NCBI GenBank assembly: GCA_020744425.1
Contig: JAGMUV010000017.1
Location: forward strand, 992,001-1,056,000
DNA: 64,000 nucleotides
Direction of reading: 5' to 3'
Origin: Dactylonectria macrodidyma
Taxonomy: Eukaryota > Ascomycota > Sordariomycetes > Hypocreales > Nectriaceae
The notes under the pieces were generated by a model. The model searched no databases. It was not told the DNA's origin and was given only the letters and a program-made list of their open reading frames with translations. How positions within the stretch are numbered: the stretch's first letter is position 1; each line of letters starts with the position of its first letter. Shown in pieces: positions 42,066-52,213 of the stretch. Both the position numbers and the translations under genes were made by a program.

Positions 42066-43268
42066 TCAGACCTTGGCAGATCCATTGCTATTACCGAAAG
42101 GAGCTGACGCAGACCCAGGTTCCTTGCTAGGAGTTGACCCAGAGGCTGGTTCATTGCGAGATGAACTGCCAAAGATAGCTGACGCAGACCCGGGTTCCTT
42201 GCTAGGAGTTGACCCAGAGGTTGGTTCATTGCGAGATGAACTTCCAAAGATAGCTGACCCAGAGGCTGGTTCATTGCGAGATGAACTGCCAAAGATAGCT
42301 GACACAGACGCAGGTTCCTTGCTAGGAGTTGACCCAGGGGCAGGTCCATTGCGAAATGGACTGCCGAAGGCACTCAACGCAGACGCAGGTTCCTTGCTAG
42401 GAGCTGGCCCAGAGGCAGGTCCATTGCGAAATGGACTGCCGAAGGCACTCAACGCAGACGCAGGTTCCTTGCTAGGAGCTGGCCCAGAGGCAGGTCCATT
42501 GCGAAATGGACTGCCGAAGGCACTCAACGCAGAGACAGGTTCATTGCGAAATGGACTGCCAAAGGCACTCAACGCAGAGACAGGTTCATTGCGAAATGGA
42601 CTGCCAAAGGCACTCAACGCAGAGACAGGTTCATTGCGAAATGGACTGCCAAATGCATTGCTAGCGGCTGGCCTGGAAAACTCATATGAAGCAAATGCTT
42701 TACGTAACCGCTCCTCACGAACCTTTCTATTGGTCTCATGCCGTTCTCTTTCCCTGACACAAAATGCATCAAATTGCTCTCGGTACCATGACGGTGTATC
42801 CGAAAAGTCCTCGCTACCAAGGATTGGTTGTTTCTTAGGCTGCAAGTTGTATTAGCAGACGTAAGGAATGAAAACAGGTCTACCTACAGTGCGTGAGTTA
42901 AGTTGAAACGGCAAGATTTGAGTAACAAGACAGAAGTTCACTTTAAATTCATGGGAGACTTCGTCTGCCGAGAGCTGGCGGTAAAGATAATTTGACCTGA
43001 ACGTAAGAACCTCGTCCCAAGCTTCGAGTTCTTCATGAAGCATGGACAGCGTCCATAACTTCTTCCAGACGGAATCGTAAGTGCCACCTTTGTCCTGGCG
43101 CATGGTGCTTTGAAACGTCTCATTGAGGTTTTTCAAGCCAACCACCCTGTTCCATAGCCTTACTTCGTCGGCATTTAGTTCTCTGTCCCACAAGTCGAGA
43201 AGAGTTCTAATCTTGGGAGATGGAGTACGAAAATCCAAATCAGAACAAAAAATTCCAAAAGCTTGCAT
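42066..43268 (-). CDS. FG-repeat (nucleoporin-like) protein
   Basis: Exon 1 43268-42888 and exon 2 42839-42066, with a 48-nt intron (GTAGGT, branch GCTAATAC, TTGCAG), phase 0, give 384 aa. The first ~180 residues are helical and polar (DRELNADEVRLWNRVVGLKN). The rest is a tandem repeat of SAFGSPFRNEPVSAL and a longer form with SKEPAS, then AIFGSSSRNEPASGS. Each unit holds one Phe-Gly in the contexts AFGSPF or IFGSSS, about 11 in all, spaced by Ser/Pro/Glu. That is the chemistry of FG nucleoporins, which form the permeability barrier of nuclear pores. The plus strand is also open over the repeats, but the clean intron supports the minus strand. Not a recognised standard Nup; function inferred only. 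Confidence 0.72.
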
Positions 43269-43524
43269 TTTGATCTAGATCAATGGGGGGATATGATAGG
43301 ATTATGTAAGGGTCAGATGCTAGTAGCAATCAGAAGGCGAAGAAATAAAGCTGATCTGAACAGGTGGTATGGGGACGTCAAGCCGGCTTTATATCTAGAG
43401 ATACCCAAGAAGTTTGGTGGAGAGGAGGGATAGGCGCGCCGTTGGCGCTTCAACGTTTAATTAGGCCAGTCAAATTTAGGATTTAATTTAAATCTAGTCG
43501 ATTCTCTAAATTTAACAACAGCCA

Positions 43525-44016
43525 ATGTCTTATAACAGCTCTCGACATGACATGGAAAGGGGCTCGACAGGCTCGACAGGCATTCTTCTCAACATGGATT
43601 CATTTTGTCAAATTACCGACTCAGGGTGTCACAGGTCTCTCAATTCCTTTGTAAGGGACGAGAAGGCACAAGACCCCGCGGCTCACCCATCCTGTCAACA
43701 CCGTGTTCTTGGAAGAGCAGCTCAAATGAAATCTAAATTGAGGAACACCAAGTTTTCAAAGCGCCGAAGAACCTTTATAAGAAAGGCATACCAACTTCAC
43801 AGAGACTGTGAAGAAGTTGATGTCTATTTAGTCGTTCGCAATCGCAGAAATAATAAACTATGGGAGTACTCAAATGGCTACATCCCACCAACCCAAACGA
43901 ACTTGGTAGGTCGTCTGATATGCATTCAACGAGTGTGTTTTGACCGTGGACAGAATGAAATCTTCCCCATTCCAGTTATCCTCCGCCCAGAAAACTTTGA
44001 AGATGAAAAGGAATGA
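43525..44016 (+). CDS. Small MADS-box-like protein (second copy)
   Basis: One exon, 163 aa (MSYNSSRHDMERGSTGSTG). Residues ~75-130 read SKRRRTFIRKAYQLHRDCEE and VDVYLVVRNRRNNKLWEYSN, which follows the MADS core pattern (basic helix, then RxxTFxKKAxxLxxxC and two strands ending in a Tyr/Ser turn). The tail (GRLICIQRVCFDRGQNEIFP) is short and has no K-box or MEF2 extension. Probably a minimal DNA-binding regulator of the same broad family as the gene at 35343. It is convergent with the gene ending at 44039, 22 bp away. Confidence 0.7.
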   Translation: MSYNSSRHDMERGSTGSTGILLNMDSFCQITDSGCHRSLNSFVRDEKAQDPAAHPSCQHRVLGRAAQMKSKLRNTKFSKRRRTFIRKAYQLHRDCEEVDVYLVVRNRRNNKLWEYSNGYIPPTQTNLVGRLICIQRVCFDRGQNEIFPIPVILRPENFEDEKE

Positions 44017-44038
44017 AAGCATGCAGCTTGGACTACAG

Positions 44039-44603
44039 CTACAGACCATTGTTAGATGTAACCCAATCTTCTTCCATTGCTTCAGGCGTCGCGGGGCTGA
44101 ATGTCCCCGGGCTGGTGGACTCATAGATAGAGAAAGACTGTAGGATATTAGTGTTTGAATATGATTGCACAATAATATCATACCTTCAACGTGGCGGATG
44201 CTTGGTAAATTTCCTTACAGTCACGAACCTCTTGAAGAACGACCTCTAGGACGTTGAGTTGATGTCCCAGTATCTCCATCGTAGTTTTATGAAGGTCCAC
44301 GACAGTATCATGATGATCGGTATTGAGGTTGGTCGAAGCTTCATGCTGGCGTTTGAGGAGGCCGACAAGGACTTCGTGCTGCTGATGAGCGAAAGCGGCC
44401 GTAGCCTTATAGCCAGGTTGTTTGGTTCTGTCACATTCCAGGGACAAATGAAGGGCGGGCATCTGTTGCTGGCGTGGATCACAACTAGCCACTCTCTTAC
44501 TCTTTTCTTCAGCCGTGTTAGGGCGCAGAGAAGGCAGACTTTGACGATTCATGGTGGCAAGGAAGAAGGATGGCTTGGGGATTCTTCGGTCGGTGCAAGA
44601 CAT
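44039..44603 (-). CDS. Small helical protein of unknown function
   Basis: Exon 1 44603-44184 and exon 2 44137-44039, with a 46-nt intron (GTATGA, branch CACTAAT, CTACAG), phase 0, give 172 aa. The N-terminal ~55 residues are polar and basic. From about residue 65 there is a long amphipathic helix (HQQHEVLVGLLKRQHEAST, then LGHQLNVLEVVLQEVRDC), likely a coiled coil. The second exon adds a Ser/Thr-rich tail. No family recognised. The clean intron supports a real gene. Confidence 0.6.
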
Positions 44604-44723
44604 AGCGTGTTATATATTCTCATTCTGTAAACAGACTAACCAATAAACCAAATAATGCAGAACGATCCACTCACTGCCACACAACCATCATGCAAGATAA
44701 TAAGACTCGTCACACACACCAAC

Positions 44724-45731
44724 CTAACCGCTTGAGCACCTGGCCGTAACCGTCTGGATGATTGTAAGGGTGGAGAGGATTGACACTTTGACGGCTGAAA
44801 GCGACATGGTTGTCCTAGAAGCGGAGCTCACGGAGACGTCATCCTCAGAGTCTGATCGGGTCGAGGTTGAAGTGGATACGGCGGTTGAGGCAGACGCCGA
44901 GTCAACTGCCCCCTCCGTGGCGTCCACGGTGTGGCCAGGGAGGGTGGAGGTCCGGGAAATGGTGTTGATTGTCTCTGGGTGCTTGAGAGTCCTAGTCTCG
45001 GCCTCGGGGGTGGAAGCCTGTCCAGTTTTAGTTTTGGTGGTTTTAGTCCGGGTCTTGGTCGTACTAAACGCCTCTATGTTAGTACTGGGCGACTCCGTCT
45101 TATCCTTGTCGACAGTGTTGGTCGTCGCCGACAAAAAGGATGTGGTGGAGGTTGTGAGAACCGTTGGTGCCGTTTCGACAAAGGTTCCTGATGACCTCGT
45201 CAGGGTAACAAGGGTGGTCCTGGTTTGTAAATCCTCCAACAAGCACCCCACCAACCCCTCATTGTCTAAGGGAATGGATACATCGGCCAGCCCGCCGGAG
45301 ATCACAGCATGGTTGCACGTTGGCGCTAGGCCAGCACATTGCCTGTGGCCGAGTTAGTGTGATCTTCATGGGGCCTTGGCTTCAGTACCAAATCACATCA
45401 GCGTCTCCGTTGGGCACCCCGTTTGGGATAGTGAAGACGTTGATCTGCAGTCCATCGCATGGAACAGACGCAAACGAATAGCTCATCGGAAGAAAGGATG
45501 GGTCAGAAAAGTGAATGGTGGCCTCGCACCGCCTCTCCATTGGTGAATCGAACCTGCCACAATCAGCTCAGCGACTCAACGGCACCCCATGAGAACTGAC
45601 GTGATGGACATGTTTGAACGTCCAGCCTCAAGTGGAATGGCTGGATCCGTCAAGCACAGGGATGATGGGCGTCTAAATGCCCATGCTCCAGAAAGGAGCA
45701 TCTGGAAGAGGATCACCTGTGCCATGTACAT
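44724..45731 (-). CDS. Secreted Ser/Thr-rich, cysteine-containing protein
   Basis: Three exons, 45731-45586, 45532-45389 and 45342-44724, with introns of 53 and 46 nt, restore one frame of 302 aa. The N-terminus MYMAQVILFQMLLSGAWA is a signal peptide. Residues ~20-130 hold at least five cysteines (SLCLTDP, GRCEATIHF, VPCDGLQ, WQCAGL, APTCNHA), compatible with disulphides in a small extracellular domain. The following ~150 residues are Ser/Thr-rich and probably O-glycosylated. The last 25 residues are mildly hydrophobic (LSAVKVSILSTLTIIQTV), so a GPI signal is possible but weak. Could be a cell-wall protein or a candidate effector; no named family recognised. The opposite strand is open over the last exon but lacks these features. 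Confidence 0.65.
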
Positions 45732-45997
45732 TTTGTTTGTATACTGCTTGTGTGGCTACCTAAAGTAGAGGAGGGCAAATTGTGGGGTGGACTTCGCGGC
45801 GATTAAGTACTCGCCGGCGAATCTTATTTAAGAGTTTCTTAATTTAACGAGCGGCTGTCAATTTCCAAAATTAAATCCCCCAATTGTAGCCGCCGGTTTA
45901 ACTACGGGAAGTTCAGGGGCGTGATGGCCACATATTTAACATGTTGATTCTTCCACGATGTTTCCTGATGCACACACAGAACTAAAAATCAAACACC

Positions 45998-46705
45998 ATG
46001 AACAACTCCAACTATCTTCCAAACATGTACAGCAATTATATTGATAACTCAGACGCAAGCAAAACAAAAGCAAGCACCATGGATAACGAAAATACCGCGG
46101 GCAACTGTCATATTCCCGAAGCAGAACGTGACAACAACACAACCACCACAGGCAACCATCACATTCCCAAAGTAGAGCGTGACGACAGCGCCTTCATGGA
46201 CACAAGCTTTTTGGACAACATCGACATGATGGGCGATCCATTCAACGAGGAACTGTTCTTTAATACGAACCCAGGCACCTCGATGAACCTTCTTCCCCAA
46301 TGCCCCACCCCCCCTGTTGACTGTTCTGCACCGCATGGCTCTCCCACCGATATGTGGGGCGTCAGTCAGTTGGCTTCGTATCGTGGTACCACGAATGAGG
46401 ACATAAAAGAGTGAGCCGAGCTGTGAATAGATGTTAAACGAGATGCTGACAGCTATAGGATCCTCATGAGTATGTCATCTCGAATAGAAAATCTCGAGAG
46501 TGGCGGCGCCCAAAACCTTGAGCTCCTCAGGCAGGTTGGGTTTAATGTGGACATGGCACTGCCAAAGCTGTTGGGTACAACAGAATCGATCCGCGCCTCC
46601 GTCGGAGACTTGACGAAAAGTCTAAAGGTCTTCACGCGGGCGGTGTTGAACCATGTTCTTGGCTGGCACATTGAAGGGGACGTGGAAATGGATCCTGGCG
46701 TTTGA
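45998..46705 (+). CDS. Small acidic Asn/Asp-rich protein with helical C-terminus
   Basis: Exons 45998-46410 and 46459-46705 with a 48-nt intron (GTGAGC, branch GCTGAC, GCTATAG) give 219 aa. The first ~100 residues are Asn/Asp/Thr-rich with a twofold repeat (GNCHIPEAERD and GNHHIPKVERD) and an acidic-aromatic patch (FMDTSFLDNIDMMGDPFNEE) resembling activation domains. The second exon encodes an amphipathic helix (MSSRIENLESGGAQNLELLR). No family recognised. Regulatory function is only a guess from composition. Confidence 0.6.
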
Positions 46706-46911
46706 TGCGGAGTATGGGCGGGGATTCTGTCCGGCGGGGTTGCGGTGGGTGGCAGGCCCACCCACACACGGAGGGGAGTGGGAAGGAGACGCGCGTGTAA
46801 ACTAAGAATTAAATTTCAATTTAAACTTGCTTGATTTAAACCAACTTGGGTATATATATCGCATATCCTACTCACCTAGCTAACTTGAGAAAACCATTCC
46901 ACATTGTCATC

Positions 46912-47304
46912 ATGTATAGAAAGGAGAAAAAGTTGCCTGCATTGCCCCCTAACAGGGACCAGATGCCTCCCGCCGCTCCACACTCACAGTCATCCACATC
47001 TCACGATAACGGTATCCTCATGTGGCTTGAGGAGGACAATATGAATCTCCGTAGAGAAGTTGAAAAGCTGCGGCGCATGGTCGTGGAGCAGGATACAAAG
47101 ATAAGAGTGCTTCAGGAACAAAAGTCTGGACATTCTCGGCAGCTGGACCAGCAAACGCAACAGGCAGCCCGCCTCTTCCGGGCCATACGATCTGCCGTGG
47201 AGGCGTATCGGAACTCCAGTTCAGACTTGGCACAAGAAAGCACACCTTCTGAAAAGATCGGCGATCATGGAGCCTTTAGCAACAGCGACGACGAATGGCC
47301 GTGA
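46912..47304 (+). CDS. Small coiled-coil protein
   Basis: ATG 46912 gives 130 aa (MYRKEKKLPALPPNRDQ). Residues ~40-75 are a strong coiled coil (WLEEDNMNLRREVEKLRRMV, VEQDTKIRVLQEQ). The tail is Ser/Asp-rich and ends DDEWP. It resembles the preceding gene in layout (disordered part plus one helix), so the two could hetero-oligomerise; this is inference. An in-frame upstream ATG at 46846 is less likely because it reads through AT-rich leader. Confidence 0.6.
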   Translation: MYRKEKKLPALPPNRDQMPPAAPHSQSSTSHDNGILMWLEEDNMNLRREVEKLRRMVVEQDTKIRVLQEQKSGHSRQLDQQTQQAARLFRAIRSAVEAYRNSSSDLAQESTPSEKIGDHGAFSNSDDEWP

Positions 47305-47726
47305 TGGTCAATGAATGGTTCGCTGTATCCTGGTCCAACCAACACACTCTGACCCTGTCACCTATCATCTGCATGCTTTTACCCTACCGCTATCGCCTAC
47401 ACGAGCTTGCTCTATCACTGTCGTTCTTTCGCTATCGGCAGGGAAAGAGGGAGGACCGCGCGGCGTCGGCGTCGGCACGGTGACCCACCTTTCCCCGGTG
47501 TTGCCGGTCCCCGCACTGCACTAAAGTCGGCCGCTCGTCGTTTCTCGCCATGATTTTTAACGGCGCTAAAGGGAGCCGCAGCGCTTCCATGACCAGTGAG
47601 AATTCATGCGCCAAGAAGTTAAAATACAACCGCCAGATTCAACAGCTTATTTTAACCTGGTTTACGCTTTAAAGAGCCATCATCGGGTCATCTGGAGGGA
47701 AAATCAGACGCAATCATCCTTCCACA

Positions 47727-48278
47727 ATGGCTCCTATCATTTGCAGAGTTGTTGACTCGACCCAGCTGGGTATCTATGGAGTACATGCCACTCTTGAATT
47801 CAAAGACAGAGATGACAACACTGTCAAAGCTGAGTCCAAGTCAGACCACGGTGGCAACGTCTGTTGGTTCCCGTTCCCTTCACCCGGCCAGGGTTCCGCC
47901 CTGCGCCACTCAACTTGGGTGTCTCTTACATTTCTTCCGGATACGAAGACCTTCCCTGTCCCCTGGGCCAGCATTCGGACAGACATCTACTTGTCAGCTG
48001 GAGTTTCCCATGGTTTTACGCTTCATCTGCAGTCACATAGTGCAAGCTACCGGGTGGAGCACATCCAGTACCCACTTAATGCCCAGATAAAAGTGGAAAT
48101 GGACTGGGAGAGCTCATCCCCCGAAGAATCAATGACTCATGCGAACCGATCACCGTCGCCTTTCCAGTTACTTTCGCCAATCATTGAACCTAAACTCAGA
48201 TCCTTCAGATCCACAAGGGTCACTAAGCGGAAGCGAGCCGTTGAAGCCGCAGAACGGGCCTCGAATAAGAGGCGTTAG
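47727..48278 (+). CDS. Transthyretin/HIUase-like fold protein with nuclear signal
   Basis: One exon, 183 aa. Residues 1-120 resemble the transthyretin-like beta sandwich of 5-hydroxyisourate hydrolases: ICRVVDSTQLGIYGVHATLE at the start, then DHGGNVCWFPF in place of the usual Thr-Asn-x-Asp-Gly-Arg turn. The C-terminal catalytic YRGS motif is absent, so hydrolase activity is unlikely. The tail is Ser/Pro-rich and ends in basic clusters (TKRKRAVEAAERASNKRR), a probable bipartite nuclear signal. The fold call is from pattern only; alternative: an unknown lineage-specific protein. Confidence 0.55.
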   Translation: MAPIICRVVDSTQLGIYGVHATLEFKDRDDNTVKAESKSDHGGNVCWFPFPSPGQGSALRHSTWVSLTFLPDTKTFPVPWASIRTDIYLSAGVSHGFTLHLQSHSASYRVEHIQYPLNAQIKVEMDWESSSPEESMTHANRSPSPFQLLSPIIEPKLRSFRSTRVTKRKRAVEAAERASNKRR

Positions 48279-49492
48279 CACCCGGACCTGCAGGGGCCCA
48301 AGGGGCTAGTCTCTTGGCACGGCCAGGGGCATGAGCTGGAACTCGGATGGTTGCTGAGCTTTGATCGTTGATTATTTGTATTATCGCCGGCTAAGGCGGC
48401 TTCCTAGAGGCCGCGAGTGGCGAATGTGTGTTGGCTTTAGTGAATTTTGTCGATCCAGTTATTGTACCTAGTCTTGCGTAATACCATGAGCGAATTTCTC
48501 AAATTTTATGGGTGTGAGGGCTCACGGCCTCATTCGACCATCTGGTTCCAGTCTGACGGCGCTACTGAAATGCTCTAGTCCAATATCAGTTAAGATGTGT
48601 TGCGCAAAGAATGGGTCTTGCGGAGCGAACCGTCCCGTCGGGTCGCGCTAGTGAATCACATGAGCGTAAGGCTATGCCCGAGCGCTTCTTGAATTGTCAG
48701 GGTTTCTTCGCATCCCCCACTGCGTGCTCAGGATGACATTTATCCCTTTCCTCCCGGTTCGCCTTCACCACCTCTACCACTCCTGCATATGAATCGCTGT
48801 CTTCCCGACTTTCCCAGCTGTATCAAGCCCCGTATTTGACCAGTGTCCTAATTTACCCCTCATTAATCGTTGAATAATGACATCCGTGCTTCCTGGAGTC
48901 TTTCCGCACTGCACTTGAATAAGCCTGAAAGAATCACATTTCCGCCAGTCTCAGCACCACGCCTGGCTTTAGCAAACGGTGCCTACCTCGGCGTTCCTTG
49001 CTTGTCACATTAGGATCTAGCCTCTCCACCTCGTGTTCGAGGCTGAACAGGGGTTTCGGAGTTAGTCTAATCAGGCTAGACTGAGGTGGAGCAATATCGG
49101 CGGACGGCGACGGTGGGCTCCACTCGGGACGCCGGAGGGGGTGGGTCGACGGCCCCGGAGAGGATCCCGGAGGCGGCAAGTCAAGGCCTCTGATTCGTGA
49201 TAAGTGAGAGAATGAGAAATATGACGAGTATCTAAACCAATTTCTCTCTCGCCCGATAGATAGACTCATGGGCAGGTGGTCTCCTGCCCGACCTCAGCCA
49301 GACGGGATTTCGCCTCGACAGGTGGCGGCAATTGATGGCCACTGAGACTGCAGATTTACCAGAACAAATCCAAGGTCCCTCTAAGCATCGTGGAGGTATG
49401 AAATCGATTTGTAGCTTGGGCTACAGACAAAGGGACCTTATTGACTTCATCCTTTTCAAACTCAATTGATTGTATTAACTAACTCCCTGCTC
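48279..49492. other. Intergenic, no gene supported
   Basis: No convincing frames; a minus frame at 49269-48934 is Pro/Ser-rich and looks non-coding. Nothing repetitive was recognised. Confidence 0.4.
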
Positions 49493-50431
49493 CTAGACAT
49501 TCATGAGGTTCTTTATTTCTAGACAGCAAGCCTTCCTTTGATGCCAGGAACCTGGTAAATGTTGATCGTCTGGGACTGGACATGGATTTACCGGGGAGAC
49601 GACAGCTCCGAAGGGTTTAATGGCGACAAAGATTGTGTCCGTGCCATGCAGAATCCATCCCGTTGGAACTTGTTGGAACATCTAGACGGAGTTAGAGCAG
49701 CCTTTTGGGCGTGGTAAATGAACTTACTGATTCCTGTTTCAAAATTGCATTGACCTTGTCCAACTCGACACACTTGTCCCCAATCATTGTAAGTATGTCC
49801 CTTGAAGAAAGGGGCTGGTGGTCTCTGAGCACATTGAAAACTTTCTGTCTAACACTAAGGCCACGACAGGCTATGCGCCTCTCGAGGTGATTCCGCAGGC
49901 CGCGTATACTCTTCGCTATGTGACTGCATTCCGGACATTTGGGCGACTGGTTTAACTAAACAGTGCTTTAGTAGGAGACCCTGAAGTGAAAATTGTACTT
50001 ACTGCTCGGCATTCCTCTTGTATTGCACGGCGATTTCGAAAACTGGGACCCGAAGCGCGTTTGAGAACCAGCTGGCCCAGATGGGTTTTCGTGTTCGGAT
50101 CTCGTAGCAACTCGTACACCTCGTGACCTCTCCAGCGCCCAATATCTTTGGTTACGCCACACCAAATGCAAAGTCTATTATGAACCTCAATACCTAGCCT
50201 GCGGGCACAGGGCTTTACAGTCCATTGACCTTCTAGCTTTTCGAATGCCTGCACAAGGTTAGATCGGTGGCACGATATACAATGAGGTTGACTTACAAGT
50301 GATGATATCAAGATTTTTCCAATTTTTCCCGTATCCCATGGCTCACTCAAACGCTTCTGCAACTCATGGAAGGTCGCAGGCGTCGCCTTGAGTTCATGGT
50401 AGATTCTTGTCGTCAAGTCGAGATTTTTCAT
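49493..50431 (-). CDS. Multi-exon zinc-finger-like protein
   Basis: Four exons, 50431-50297, 50248-50003, 49955-49728 and 49681-49493, all phase 0, are separated by 46-48-nt introns with GTAAGT donors and TAG/CAG acceptors, giving about 265 aa. The N-terminus (LTTRIYHELKATPATFHELQ) could be a small winged-helix-like segment, and a second one recurs in exon 3 (QKVFNVLRDHQPLSSRDILT). Zinc-binding candidates are CIWCG in exon 2 and a C-x2-C-x12-H-x6-C finger in exon 3 (CPECSHIAK, then NHLERRIAC). The repeated helix-finger layout suggests DNA or RNA binding. A further intron in exon 4 (from 49594) is possible. No named family recognised. Confidence 0.65.
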
Positions 50432-50905
50432 TTCTAGTACATAAGAATAATATTTGGCACGTCAGTTGGAGAGTTTAAAGTCCGGGTCTATCTCTTGTAG
50501 TTATACCTCATCGATCGATTTGGGGAATTACGGTGGGCAACGGGCAGAACTATTATTAGGCACCGGGACACGGCTTCCGGGTGGGTCCCAAACTCGGCGC
50601 CAGACGGGCGGCTACATCACCTCCCCGATCATTCAATCTATTCATGGCATCAGCTTTAGGTGAAAATACCCAGCACTTCCGCCCCCTTCCCGGGGTTGGG
50701 TTCTATTTTGGCCCTCTGCTCTACCCTCGGCGGCACGGAGTGTTGAAGATGAGCGGGGTCGATATCCCCGGGCGGGATCCTCGAACTTTCTTGGGTCCGT
50801 CTGCTCCGTCTTCAGCTTCCATCCTGCGTTTTGCCGAGGCGATCTAAGCAGTCACGTATTCCATTTGGCTCGTGACCAAACACTTGTCCCCCTCTAGAAT
50901 ACCAG

Positions 50906-50955
50906 AGATTGGATCCCCATATTGATAAAATTCTTAAAGAGGAGCCAAATAGTAC
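50906..50955 (+). pseudogene. 50-bp micro-fragment of NB-ARC-TPR receptor
   Basis: GAGATTGGATCCCCATATTG and the following ~30 bp match the receptor 2 segment at about 14289-14333 (encoding RLDPHIDEILKEEPNST) with two or three mismatches. No other receptor sequence surrounds it, so it is an isolated insertion 36 kb away from its relatives. Confidence 0.8.
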
Positions 50956-51128
50956 TCATCAAGAGGGCCGCAGATGGTTTTATGGACGTCGGTGAAGAAA
51001 GAGGGGCTAATGATCCGATGAAAAGCTGGACTAGAGACATCCCATCTTCAGACACGAGCACAAGCAGACGGATGTTTGACTAAATAAAATGCCTATCAAA
51101 AGCCTCCATATCAACATTTGCTACCCCC

Positions 51129-52213
51129 TCAACTAAATCGCTTCGTCATCTCATTGATTAAATCCGCTGCAAAGTCAGGCAGCTCTTTCAACAACGACGA
51201 CCAGCCTTCCAGACCAGAGACATCCTCAACTACACAAGCCGCGAACTGAGCTATGATTTGCCGGATGTGACATCCTCCAGCCACGAGATCATCATACACA
51301 TAATGGACGAGTCCTCCAAACACGGGTACGAACACCGACACCGACATAACCCATCGCGCCAGTTCCCCAACCAAGGTTGTACGAGAAAGGTCCATGAGCG
51401 AAGCGATCTCGTATCTATTCGCCAATATATACATCTTCGCATGGCCGACCAACACATCCTCGAAGGGCTTTGTCTCGTTTCCCAGTCTCGTTTGCCGAAA
51501 GATGCTGATGGAGCCTGCAGGATGACCATTCCTGGCCAGGAACGCCTGTATGAAGTCTCTTTTCTTTTTAGAAGGTCTACTTTCGCCTCCCGAGTCGCAG
51601 TCACACGCTATTGCGTCGAACTTGCGCTTGGACGAGGAACGTGAGCCCGGCTTGATAGAGTGAAGGCTGCTCCGCCCTGTCGCTGCCGCTTGGTAGGACA
51701 CAAGGGAGTAGGGTAATATGAAACCATCATTGTCGGCATTCTGAAGCGGCTTGGGCGTGGCAGGGAAGCTTGAAAACAAACCCAGGGGTTCCTTTGGGCT
51801 ACTGTTATCCGGCAGTTCCACATTCACCCTGATTGTAGTTGCTTTTTCGGGATGTCCGGCGGGATCGTCTCTGCTGGCGGGGGTGAAATTTGTGTAATAC
51901 CCGGTATATACGAACTCGGCGAAACGCGAGAAAACGTCTTCGTCAACGTCGTCCCAAGTCACGAAGCCGTCTGTGGACGTAGTTCCGTTGACCAGGTCAT
52001 TGAGCAGGGCCGACAAACAGGACAGGAAGCCTCGGTGGATGTAGTACTCTTTTCTATTATATCCCACGATAAATTTGAATGGCTCGGTACATAGAAGTCT
52101 ATTGTAGCACTAATGCATTAGGAAGTATCTTCACTGAGAATCACAAACGCTTACTCCTGAAAGCCTCTGTGCTTCATGCCTAGCGAGGGCTCCATGCCTA
52201 GCGAGGGCTCCAT
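51129..52213 (-). CDS. BTB/POZ domain protein
   Basis: Exon 1 52213-52155 and exon 2 52098-51129 with a 56-nt intron (GTAAGC...ACAATAG) give 342 aa. The start encodes a duplicated MEPSLG hexapeptide. The BTB fold is clear: TEPFKFIVGYNRKEYYIHRG, LLNDLVNGT, and VDEDVFSRFAEFVYTGYY. Residues ~115-200 are a low-complexity linker with basic clusters (SSSKRKFD, RPSKKKRD). The C-terminal part (HAKMYILANRYEIASLMDLS) is the usual helical BTB tail. Known role of the family: dimerisation, often as Cullin-3 substrate adaptors; the partner here is unknown. A common fungal family, not obviously mobile. Confidence 0.85.

Noticed and set aside
41890..42855. Plus-strand 321-codon frame opposite the FG-repeat gene
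   Set aside because: The minus strand has a clean intron with branch point joining a helical exon to FG repeats; the plus frame has no ATG-supported domain and is repetitive.
44758..45357. Plus-strand 199-codon Val/Leu-rich frame
   Set aside because: It lies opposite the third exon of the secreted protein gene, which has a signal peptide, splice signals and Ser/Thr-rich composition.
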